A stretch of 16,244 bases of DNA. It comes from Leucobacter sp. (GTDB taxonomy: Bacteria > Actinomycetota > Actinomycetes > Actinomycetales > Microbacteriaceae). Made by a program: the position numbers and the translations under genes. A model generated the notes under the pieces. That model did no database searches, was not told where the DNA came from, and worked only from the letters and a program-made list of their open reading frames with translations. Where the stretch lies: positions 6,153 to 22,396 of the forward strand of contig JAPSIU010000011.1 in the NCBI GenBank assembly GCA_031178565.1. Reading direction: 5' to 3'. Below, piece by piece: positions 1 through 6,216 of the stretch. Each line of letters opens with the position of its first letter. Positions within the stretch are counted from its first letter, which is position 1.

Positions 1-912
1 ACGTTCGCGGCGCTGCTGCTGAGTGTCACGCTCCTGATCGACATCTTCTTCCATCACCACATGGCCAACAAGTGGCTGCTCTGGACGCTGTTCTTCGTGT
101 GCGTTCTGGGCGGCTCGGTCGCGTTCGCGTTCGGGGCCCGGGTGCCCGGGTGGATCGGGACCGCTTCGGTCCTGGTGTTCATCGTGGCGGAGGCTTACTT
201 CCTGAGTCTTCGCGACGACGCCCAGTCCACCGTCTCGGCGGTGCAGGAGCTCCCGCTCGTCGCCTTCTACCTGGGATGGTTCGTCCGCCCCAGGCTGGCT
301 CTCGCGCTGATCGCACTCTGCGTCGTCGTCTTCGGGACGGCCATGGTCACCAACCCGGTGTTCTCCGCGGACGGCGCGCTCGGGACGCCGGTCGCGGTCC
401 ACGGACTGCTGAGCCTGCTCTTCTGCTTCTCCGCCGGGAACTATCTGTGGCGCCGCACCTATCGCCGCGCGATCCTCGACCCGCTCACGGGCGCCTACAA
501 CCGGCTGGGTTTCCTGGAACGCGTCTCGCTGGACCTGCTGGCACGTCCGCTCGATCGATCGCCCGTCGCCCTCGTGGTCATCGACTTCGACGGGTTCAAG
601 CGGCTGAACGACACTCGCGGTCACGCTGCGGGTGACGCCGCGCTGAGCGACACCGTGGAGGCGTGGCGCTCGGCGATCCGCGCGGGCGACGTCATCGGCC
701 GTGTCGGCGGAGACGAGTTCGCGCTGCTGCTGCCGCGCACCGACGAACAGGAGGCCGTCCGGCTCGTCACCCGCCTGCAGCGGCTCTCCGAGCACCCCTG
801 GTCGTGGGGGCTGGCCGTCGCCCGTCCCGGGGACACGGAGGCCGCGCTCCTCGCCCGAGCCGATCGCGCACTCTACGGGCAGAAGCGGAGCAAGAGGAGT
901 ATCGATGGATAG
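1..912 (+). CDS. Membrane-anchored diguanylate cyclase (GGDEF), 5' end outside window
   Basis: This protein probably makes c-di-GMP from two GTP at the membrane. The frame is open from base 1, and the 20 residues before the first ATG (base 61) include a hydrophobic segment (FAALLLSVTLLIDIFF). They align with the second helix region of the downstream paralogue, so the true start lies left of the window and ATG 61 is internal. About six membrane helices are followed by a GGDEF domain opening with DPLTGAYNR. The metal/substrate region FDGFKRLND..GH..GD is intact, as is GGDEF (residues 236-240 counted from base 1). An RxxD inhibitory site (RAGD, 227-230) lies five residues before GGDEF, so product inhibition is expected. 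The C-terminal ADRALYGQK block is also present. The gene overlaps the next one by 8 nt, which suggests translational coupling. The signal sensed by the membrane part is unknown. Confidence 0.9.
   Translation, partial: TFAALLLSVTLLIDIFFHHHMANKWLLWTLFFVCVLGGSVAFAFGARVPGWIGTASVLVFIVAEAYFLSLRDDAQSTVSAVQELPLVAFYLGWFVRPRLALALIALCVVVFGTAMVTNPVFSADGALGTPVAVHGLLSLLFCFSAGNYLWRRTYRRAILDPLTGAYNRLGFLERVSLDLLARPLDRSPVALVVIDFDGFKRLNDTRGHAAGDAALSDTVEAWRSAIRAGDVIGRVGGDEFALLLPRTDEQEAVRLVTRLQRLSEHPWSWGLAVARPGDTEAALLARADRALYGQKRSKRSIDG
895..899 (+). promoter_or_regulatory. Shine-Dalgarno for the second GGDEF gene
   Basis: AGGAG lies 5 nt before ATG 905, inside the end of the first cyclase gene. It decides the start of the downstream gene, because the open frame itself runs back to about base 701. 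Confidence 0.75.
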
Positions 913-1924
913 GCGGAAGCGGCTCGGGATCGCGCGGGCCCCGCTCTCGAGCGCGGCTGCGCTGTGGTCGCGCTTCGCGCGCCGGCAGACCGCCTTCTCG
1001 TCGGTGAGCAGCCTCGTCTCCCTGGTGCTCGCGGTGGTGTTCGCGTCCGACCTCCTCGCGGGGCACGAGAACGTCCAGCGTCTCATCGTCGCGCTCTGGC
1101 TGCTCCTCTACGGCATCGCGGCGATCGTGCCGCTCGTGTGCGGGCGTCGCTATCCGCGATGGGCCGGAATCGTCGTGCTGTGCATCGGCGAACTCTGGTC
1201 GGTCTATTTCCTGGTGTTCTCGCAGCACAACCACGCCGAGATCAACGCGCTGCTCGAACTGCCGATGATCGCGCTCTACGTGGGCTGGTTCTATCGGAGC
1301 GCGATCGGCCGTCCGTTCATCATCTTCAGCGTGACCTGCGCGTGGGCGTCGCTGATCTGGAACCCGGGGATGGGCGACGGCGTGATCTCGCCGCTCGTCA
1401 CGGTGACCTATGCGGTGCTGATCACGGTCTTCTGCTTCGAGGGCGCACGCGCGGTGCGGCGCCAGACCTACATCCAGTCCGTCCTCGATCCGCTGACGGG
1501 TGCTCTGAATCGACGCGGGCTGCTCTCCCTGGAAGGAGAGGTCCGGCGCAGAGCTCGGCGGGCGGGGGATCGGACCTCGGTCGCGATCATCGACTTCGAC
1601 GACTTCAGGATGGTGAACGAACGGGGCGGACACGCGTCGGGGGACGCGGCCCTGCAGGAGTCGGCGCGGCGCTGGCGCGCGCTGGTCGGCATGCGCGGTG
1701 TTTCGGTGCGGCGCGGGGGACTCGTCGCCCGGTTGGGCGGAGACGAGTTCGCGCTGCTCTTCCGCGTCGACGCCGACACCGCGGGCGAGATGCTGCGACG
1801 GGATCGCGCGACGGCGGCGTGCCCGTGGTCGTGGGGTGCGGCGACGCTCGATCCGGACGAGGATCTGATGTCGGCCGTGGCGCGCGCCGACGCCGAGCTG
1901 TACCGGGCGAAGCAACTGCGGTGA
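905..1924 (+). CDS. Second membrane-anchored GGDEF protein, paralogue of the first
   Basis: The product is 339 aa, starting at ATG 905 behind a good ribosome site and overlapping the upstream stop by 8 nt. Six predicted helices span roughly residues 32-182. They match the upstream protein in layout and in motifs such as LELPMIALYVGWF and DPLTGALNRRG, so the pair is a tandem duplication. The GGDEF domain spans about residues 195-339, with GGDEF at 278-282. Differences from its twin: FKxxND has become FRMVNE (234-239), there are about seven extra residues before GGDEF, and the inhibitory RxxD is RRGG (269-272). It may be a cyclase without product inhibition, or one with reduced activity. The GGDEF motif itself argues against full loss of function. 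I am confident of the family and unsure of activity. Confidence 0.9.
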   Translation: MDRRKRLGIARAPLSSAAALWSRFARRQTAFSSVSSLVSLVLAVVFASDLLAGHENVQRLIVALWLLLYGIAAIVPLVCGRRYPRWAGIVVLCIGELWSVYFLVFSQHNHAEINALLELPMIALYVGWFYRSAIGRPFIIFSVTCAWASLIWNPGMGDGVISPLVTVTYAVLITVFCFEGARAVRRQTYIQSVLDPLTGALNRRGLLSLEGEVRRRARRAGDRTSVAIIDFDDFRMVNERGGHASGDAALQESARRWRALVGMRGVSVRRGGLVARLGGDEFALLFRVDADTAGEMLRRDRATAACPWSWGAATLDPDEDLMSAVARADAELYRAKQLR

Positions 1925-1926
1925 GC

Positions 1927-1944
1927 GGCGCTCCAGGGTGCGCC
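1927..1944 (+). terminator. Weak stem-loop after the GGDEF pair
   Basis: GGCGC and GCGCC form a 5-bp stem with an 8-nt loop directly after the stop codon. There is no T-run, so this is at best a weak or Rho-assisted terminator. Confidence 0.25.
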
Positions 1945-1958
1945 AAGCCCCGCGGTGG

Positions 1959-1964
1959 TAGACT
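1959..1964 (+). promoter_or_regulatory. Putative -10 element of the sucCD promoter
   Basis: TAGACT fits the actinobacterial TANNNT -10 consensus, and the same hexamer precedes purN. Transcription would start near base 1971, giving a leader of about 70 nt before sucC. No convincing -35 box is visible. Confidence 0.5.
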
Positions 1965-1982
1965 TTCGGACTGGTCGACTTA

Positions 1983-1996
1983 TCTCGACATCGAGA
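1983..1996. promoter_or_regulatory. Palindromic operator candidate in the sucC leader
   Basis: TCTCGA-CA-TCGAGA is a perfect 6-bp inverted repeat with a 2-bp centre. It sits just downstream of the inferred start site and about 45 bp before the sucC start codon. This is the size and position of a dimeric repressor site acting as a roadblock. MarR-family regulators such as TamR bind comparable palindromes at TCA-cycle genes in Streptomyces. That is a family-level analogy; the exact consensus was not checked. Confidence 0.5.
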
Positions 1997-2030
1997 CATT
2001 TTCTGCCTCGGATCATCCTGACTCCCAAGC

Positions 2031-2036
2031 AAAGGA
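2031..2036 (+). promoter_or_regulatory. Shine-Dalgarno of sucC
   Basis: AAAGGA lies 6 nt before GTG 2043 and supports the GTG start, which also gives the canonical SucC N-terminus (MDLYEYQARDLF). Confidence 0.7.
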
Positions 2037-2042
2037 CTGTAC

Positions 2043-3209
2043 GTGGATCTGTACGAGTACCAGGCACGAGATCTTTTCGAGCGTTACGGGGTGCCGGTGC
2101 TCGCCGGCATCGTCGCTGACTCTCCCGAGGAGGTGCGTGCCGCTGCCGAGAAGCTCGGTGGTGTGGTCGTCGTGAAAGCGCAGGTGAAGACCGGCGGGCG
2201 CGGCAAGGCGGGCGGCGTGAAGGTCGCGAAGAACCCGGATGAGGCCTTCGAGGCGGCGCAGGCGATCCTCGGACTCGACATCAAGGGTCACGTGGTGAAG
2301 CGGGTGATGGTCGCCGCGGGCGCCGATATCGCTCAGGAGTTCTACTTCTCGGTGCTGCTGGATCGTGCGAATCGTTCGTACCTGTCGCTGTGCTCGGTCG
2401 AGGGCGGGATGGATATCGAGCAGCTCGCGGTGGAGAAGCCGGAGGCGCTCGCCCGTGTCGAGGTGGATCCCATCGTCGGGATCGACGCGGCGAAGGCGGA
2501 GGAGATCGCCCGCGCGGCGAAGTTCCCTGAGGAGCTCGTCGCGAAGGTCGTGCCCGTGTTCCAGAAGCTGTACGAGGTGTACTCGGGTGAGGACGCGACG
2601 CTCGTGGAGGTGAATCCCCTCGTGCTGACGGGTGCTGGGGAGATCATCGCGCTCGACGGCAAGGTGTCGCTGGACGCGAACGCCGACTTCCGCCACCCCG
2701 AGCACGAGGCGCTCGAGGACAAGGCTGCCGAGGATCCGCTGGAGGCGAAGGCGAAGGCGCAGGATCTCAACTACGTGAAGCTCGACGGAGAGGTCGGTGT
2801 GATCGGCAACGGCGCGGGTCTCGTGATGTCGACCCTCGATGTCGTCGCCTACGCCGGGGAGGACCACGGCGGCGTGAAGCCGGCTAACTTCCTCGACATC
2901 GGGGGCGGGGCCTCGGCCGAGGTGATGGCGGCGGGTCTCGACGTCATCCTCGGTGATCCGCAGGTGAAGTCGGTGTTCGTGAACGTGTTCGGCGGCATCA
3001 CCGCGTGCGACGCGGTCGCGAACGGCATCGTGGGAGCGTTGGAGAAGCTCGGCGACGCCGCCAACAAGCCGCTCGTGGTGCGGCTCGACGGCAACAACGT
3101 CGAGGAGGGGCGCCGGATCCTGGACGAGGCGGCGCATCCGCTCGTCACCCTGGCCGCCACGATGGACGAGGGCGCCGACAAGGCCGCCGAACTCGCGAAC
3201 GCCCGATAG
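2043..3209 (+). CDS. sucC: Succinyl-CoA synthetase (ADP-forming) subunit beta
   Basis: SucC forms the nucleotide-binding half of succinate-CoA ligase, which interconverts succinyl-CoA and succinate with substrate-level phosphorylation in the TCA cycle. The 388-aa length is normal for the family. The N-terminal ATP-grasp domain begins MDLYEYQARDLFERYGVPV, followed by the lysine- and glycine-rich segment KAQVKTGGRGKAGGVK (about 45-60) and the metal-site block LVEVNPLVLT. The C-terminal CoA-ligase domain shows FLDIGGGAS and NVFGGITACDAVANGIV. The GTG start is fixed by the ribosome site and the conserved N-terminus. It is followed after 27 nt by sucD, so the two form one operon. Expression may be controlled by the palindrome in its leader. 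Confidence 0.98.
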   Translation: MDLYEYQARDLFERYGVPVLAGIVADSPEEVRAAAEKLGGVVVVKAQVKTGGRGKAGGVKVAKNPDEAFEAAQAILGLDIKGHVVKRVMVAAGADIAQEFYFSVLLDRANRSYLSLCSVEGGMDIEQLAVEKPEALARVEVDPIVGIDAAKAEEIARAAKFPEELVAKVVPVFQKLYEVYSGEDATLVEVNPLVLTGAGEIIALDGKVSLDANADFRHPEHEALEDKAAEDPLEAKAKAQDLNYVKLDGEVGVIGNGAGLVMSTLDVVAYAGEDHGGVKPANFLDIGGGASAEVMAAGLDVILGDPQVKSVFVNVFGGITACDAVANGIVGALEKLGDAANKPLVVRLDGNNVEEGRRILDEAAHPLVTLAATMDEGADKAAELANAR

Positions 3210-3236
3210 CACGCCCGAGACTGTAGAAAGAGAATC

Positions 3237-4139
3237 ATGTCTATCTTCCTGAACAAGGATTCCAAGGTCATCGTCCAGGGCATCACCGGCGGCGAGGGCA
3301 CCAAGCACACGGCGCGCATGCTCGCGGCCGGCACGCAGGTCGTCGGCGGCGTGAACGCGCGCAAGGCCGGCACCGCCGTCACGCACACCGACGCGTCGGG
3401 CGCGCAGGTCGAGCTGCCCGTCTTCGCCTCCGTGGCCGAGGCGATGGCCGAGACCGGCGCCGACGTGTCGGTCGCGTTCGTGCCGCCGGCCTTCACCAAG
3501 GACGCGGCCGTCGAGGCGATCGATGCGGGCATCGGCCTGCTCGTGATCATCACCGAGGGCGTGCCGGTCAAGGACTCGGCCGAGCTGTGGGCGCACGCGA
3601 AGGCGACCGGCAACAAGACCCGCATCATCGGGCCGAACTGCCCCGGCATCATCACCCCGGAAGAGGCGCTCGCGGGCATCACCCCCGCGACGATCACGGG
3701 CAAGGGGCCGATCGGCCTCGTCTCGAAATCGGGCACCCTGACCTACCAGATGATGTACGAGCTGCGCGATCTCGGTTTCTCGACCGCGATCGGGATCGGC
3801 GGGGATCCGGTCATCGGCACGACCCACATCGACGCGCTCGAGGCGTTCGAAGCGGATCCCGAGACGAAGGTGATCGTGATGATCGGCGAGATCGGCGGCG
3901 ACGCCGAGGAGCGTGCGGCGGACTACATCAAGGCCAATGTCACGAAGCCGGTCGTCGGCTACGTCGCCGGGTTCACGGCGCCCGAGGGCAAGACCATGGG
4001 TCACGCGGGCGCGATCGTGTCGGGCTCCGCCGGTACTGCCCAGGCGAAGAAGGAGGCTCTCGAGGCCGCCGGCGTGCGCGTGGGCAAGACCCCCACCGAA
4101 ACCGCCGAACTGCTCCGCGCGGTGTTCAACGAGCTGTAG
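3237..4139 (+). CDS. sucD: Succinyl-CoA synthetase subunit alpha
   Basis: SucD binds CoA and carries the phosphohistidine of succinate-CoA ligase, acting as a complex with SucC in the cytoplasm. The 300-aa product has the usual length. The N-terminal CoA-binding Rossmann fold is seen in SKVIVQGITGGEGTKHTARML and in IIGPNCPGII (Cys135). The phosphohistidine is His256 in MGHAGAIVSGSAGTA, and the C-terminus KKEALEAAGVRVGKTPTE is typical. The start ATG 3237 has only a weak purine-rich stretch upstream (GAAAGAGA), consistent with coupling to sucC. Nothing is missing; this is an ordinary, fully conserved gene. Confidence 0.98.
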   Translation: MSIFLNKDSKVIVQGITGGEGTKHTARMLAAGTQVVGGVNARKAGTAVTHTDASGAQVELPVFASVAEAMAETGADVSVAFVPPAFTKDAAVEAIDAGIGLLVIITEGVPVKDSAELWAHAKATGNKTRIIGPNCPGIITPEEALAGITPATITGKGPIGLVSKSGTLTYQMMYELRDLGFSTAIGIGGDPVIGTTHIDALEAFEADPETKVIVMIGEIGGDAEERAADYIKANVTKPVVGYVAGFTAPEGKTMGHAGAIVSGSAGTAQAKKEALEAAGVRVGKTPTETAELLRAVFNEL

Positions 4140-4159
4140 GCGCGCCGGCGGCGGGGATC

Positions 4160-4180
4160 GTGTCTGTCACACGGCGACAC
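4160..4180. repeat. Small inverted repeat between sucD and the MetE-like gene
   Basis: GTGTC and GACAC form an inverted repeat with an 11-nt gap. An overlapping GTGT-CTGTC-ACAC repeat shares the left arm. There is no T-run. It lies about 30 bp upstream of the -10 of the next gene, so it could be a weak terminator of sucCD or an operator. Confidence 0.25.
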
Positions 4181-4207
4181 AGGGCGTCAGCCGAGTGCGG
4201 GCGGGGC

Positions 4208-4213
4208 GATAAT
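4208..4213 (+). promoter_or_regulatory. -10 element for leaderless transcription of the MetE-like gene
   Basis: GATAAT is one base from TATAAT and ends 6 nt before ATG 4220. This places the transcription start at or very near the start codon. The only ribosome-site-like bases are GAGGG directly against the ATG, too close to work, which supports leaderless translation. Confidence 0.55.
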
Positions 4214-4219
4214 CGAGGG

Positions 4220-5269
4220 ATGAACCGCGTGCAGGGCGCCCACCTCGTGGGCAGCATCAACTTCGACGACGCCGAGACCACGATCCGCACGGCCGCCGAG
4301 CAGCTCGGGGATCGGCTCAAGCGGATCCCGGACGGCGAGGTGGGGGAGCGCTTTCACTGGATCGTGTTCCAGGCGGATCGGTTGGGACAGGCCGCGGGCA
4401 TCGAGCGCGTCGGCGACACCCCGATCCCGCTGCGCATGCTCGACCTGCGTCCCGTGCGCATCGCGGACGGCGTGCGCGCCGAGGATCTCCAGCTCCCTCC
4501 GCTCGGCTACGCCGAGGCCGCACTCGAGTCGTACGCGGTGTTCTCGCGGCTGAAGGCCGAGGGTGCGGTCCCGGGCGGGACGCGCTTCCAGGTGTCGCTC
4601 CCCACCCCGCTCGGGGTGGTCGGAAGTTTCGTCCGCGCGTCCGACCGCGCAGTCTTCGAACCCGTCTACGAGCGGGCCCTCGCCGCCGAGCTCGAGCAGA
4701 TCCTCGACGCGATCCCGCACGACGAACTCGCGATCCAGTGGGACGCGGCGCTCGAGTTCGCGATGATCGAGGGCCTGCGGGGCTACACCGGCGAGGCCTA
4801 CGAGTGGTTCGACGACGTCTGGGCGGGCACGAGCGAGCGGCTCGCGAGGCAGATCGACCGGGTTCCCGCAGACGTCGAAGCGGGTGTGCACCTCTGTTAC
4901 GGCGACGTCGCGGAGAAGCACTTCGTGGAACCGGGCGACACCGCCAACCTCGTGCGCTTCGCGACCCTCGTGTCAGCAGCCGCGCGCCGTCCGCTGACGT
5001 GGCTGCACCTCCCGGTCCCGATCGAGCGCGACGACGACGCCTATTACGCGCCGCTCGCCGAACTCGCGCTGCCCGAATCGACAGAGCTCTACCTCGGCCT
5101 CGTCCACCGCGAGGACGGAACCGTGGGCGCCGAGGGGCGCGTCGCCGCGGCGCAGAGTCACCTGCGGCGCCCCTTCGGGGTGGCGACCGAGTGCGGATTC
5201 GGCCGCGCGCCGGAGGGCGCCGCGATCCCGCTCTTCGAAGCGCACCGGGCCGTCGCGGCCGCCTGGTAG
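4220..5269 (+). CDS. MetE/UROD-like barrel protein of unknown function
   Basis: The 349-aa soluble protein has no signal peptide or membrane helix. Several blocks recall the C-terminal domain of cobalamin-independent methionine synthase and the UROD/MetE-like TIM-barrel superfamily: an early GS...RIPDGEVGERFHW segment (about 11-47), QVSLPTPLG (124-132), QWDAALEF (173-180), VHLCYGD (223-229) and VATECGFGR (321-329). In MetE the zinc ligands are HxC, a Glu and a later Cys. Here His224, Cys226 and Cys325 occupy matching places, so a zinc-thiolate methyltransferase chemistry is possible. The MetE N-terminal half is absent and the protein is about half MetE length, so methionine synthase itself is unlikely. 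It is transcribed alone from a leaderless promoter and ends 6 bp from the convergent neighbour. The substrate is unknown. Confidence 0.8.
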   Translation: MNRVQGAHLVGSINFDDAETTIRTAAEQLGDRLKRIPDGEVGERFHWIVFQADRLGQAAGIERVGDTPIPLRMLDLRPVRIADGVRAEDLQLPPLGYAEAALESYAVFSRLKAEGAVPGGTRFQVSLPTPLGVVGSFVRASDRAVFEPVYERALAAELEQILDAIPHDELAIQWDAALEFAMIEGLRGYTGEAYEWFDDVWAGTSERLARQIDRVPADVEAGVHLCYGDVAEKHFVEPGDTANLVRFATLVSAAARRPLTWLHLPVPIERDDDAYYAPLAELALPESTELYLGLVHREDGTVGAEGRVAAAQSHLRRPFGVATECGFGRAPEGAAIPLFEAHRAVAAAW

Positions 5270-5275
5270 GGCCGC
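5255..5275. terminator. Stem-loop at the convergent gene junction
   Basis: GCGGCC and GGCCGC form a 6-bp stem around a 9-nt loop that holds the stop codon of the plus-strand gene. The minus-strand stop follows at 5276-5278. Without T-runs on either side, bidirectional termination is plausible but weakly supported. Confidence 0.35.
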
Positions 5276-6109
5276 TCAGCCGATGATCGGCAGCTCGATC
5301 CCGAGCCGACTCGCAGCGGCGCGCGCGAGCAGGAAGCCGATGATGCCCAGGATCCACGCGGTGTTCTCGGCGCCCGTTCGCTGCAGCCAGTCGGCGAGGC
5401 GCCGCAGCGGCCGATCGACGACGCCCGCGGCCACGACCCGCGCCGCGAGCAGCACGAGCGCAGGCAGGATCATGACGAGGCAGTAGCCGGCGAGCAGCAG
5501 GAATCGGCTCGGCATCCCGAGCGGAGCGTCCGCCAGCATGGTCATGCCGAGGAGATAGGGCAGCATGCTCGCGACCTCCACGAGGCCCGCGGCGAGGGCG
5601 ACGCCCACGACGGCTCCGCGACCCGCGTCCTCGGCGAGCAGCCGATCCCGCCAGCGGAGGACCCGCCCGCTCGGCTGCACCGGAGGCCTGCGCGTCGGGC
5701 CGGCGCCGGCCTCGCCGGAGTACTGACCGGGAGAACTCCCGACCGGGGCATTCGCTGCCTCGGCCATCCGAGCCGCGTCCTTCTTCCTGCGGGAGTCGGC
5801 GACCCCCGTCAGGATCCCGCCGGCGAGGAGCGCGAGGCCGATCGCGAGGAGGGCGGTCTGCCCGGGAGTCGAGTCGAGGAAGCGGCGCCCCGCGTCGACG
5901 ATGTTCACGAGACCGAGCGTGAAGAGCACCCCCACGACCAGGTAGAAGAGGGTGATGGTGCCGAGATAGAGCAGGATGCGAGCGATGTGCGGCCGGCCGG
6001 GCGCGATGAGGAAGAAGACCGGGATCAGCAGCGTGCCGACGCTGAGCCCGTCGAGCAGTGCGAGCAGGGCCAGCGCTGCGGGGAGGGGAATACTGCCGAG
6101 GAAGTCCAT
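5276..6109 (-). CDS. GAP/Sap-like (LysE-type fold) integral membrane protein
   Basis: The 277-aa product has six likely membrane helices in a 3+3 arrangement (about 8-36, 43-70, 83-103, 165-192, 200-230 and 248-268). The halves are separated by a charged, Pro/Gly-rich cytoplasmic linker of about 60 residues (103-162). This layout, and motifs such as LLDGLSVGTLLIPVFFLIAP, match the GAP family of actinobacterial membrane proteins. Some members are linked to export or surface placement of glycolipids in mycobacteria (Sap). The transported molecule here is unknown. The gene is the only clear minus-strand gene in the window. It is divergent from the sensor kinase, whose start is about 107 bp away, so shared control is possible. 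No clear ribosome site precedes the ATG at 6109. Confidence 0.8.
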   Translation of the reverse strand: MDFLGSIPLPAALALLALLDGLSVGTLLIPVFFLIAPGRPHIARILLYLGTITLFYLVVGVLFTLGLVNIVDAGRRFLDSTPGQTALLAIGLALLAGGILTGVADSRRKKDAARMAEAANAPVGSSPGQYSGEAGAGPTRRPPVQPSGRVLRWRDRLLAEDAGRGAVVGVALAAGLVEVASMLPYLLGMTMLADAPLGMPSRFLLLAGYCLVMILPALVLLAARVVAAGVVDRPLRRLADWLQRTGAENTAWILGIIGFLLARAAASRLGIELPIIG

Positions 6110-6216
6110 GCCCCGACTCTCGTGGCCGGCCGGCGTGCGCGCATCGGCGGAAAGCCGGAGGCGGGATCATGCTTTGGTCTGAGGCGGATGTCCGAGGGTG
6201 CTGCTTGGATGGAGGC
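6110..6216. promoter_or_regulatory. Divergent intergenic region, likely promoters for both neighbours
   Basis: The 107-bp gap separates the divergent GAP-like gene and the kinase gene and must hold promoters for both. I see a GGCCGGCC palindrome (6124-6131) and an AT-richer tract around 6164-6210. There is no convincing -10/-35 pair or strong operator. A GGAGG at 6157-6161 sits 7 nt before ATG 6169 and could be a ribosome site for a longer form of the kinase. Confidence 0.4.

Noticed and set aside
61..912. ATG 61 as the true start of the first GGDEF gene
   Set aside because: The frame is open from base 1, the upstream residues form a helix that aligns with the paralogue, and no ribosome site precedes ATG 61.
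2013..4004. Long minus-strand open frame of 663 codons opposite sucC-sucD
   Set aside because: Its product is rich in Arg, His and Asp without domain motifs, and it lies opposite two certain genes. Such frames are normal shadows in very GC-rich DNA.
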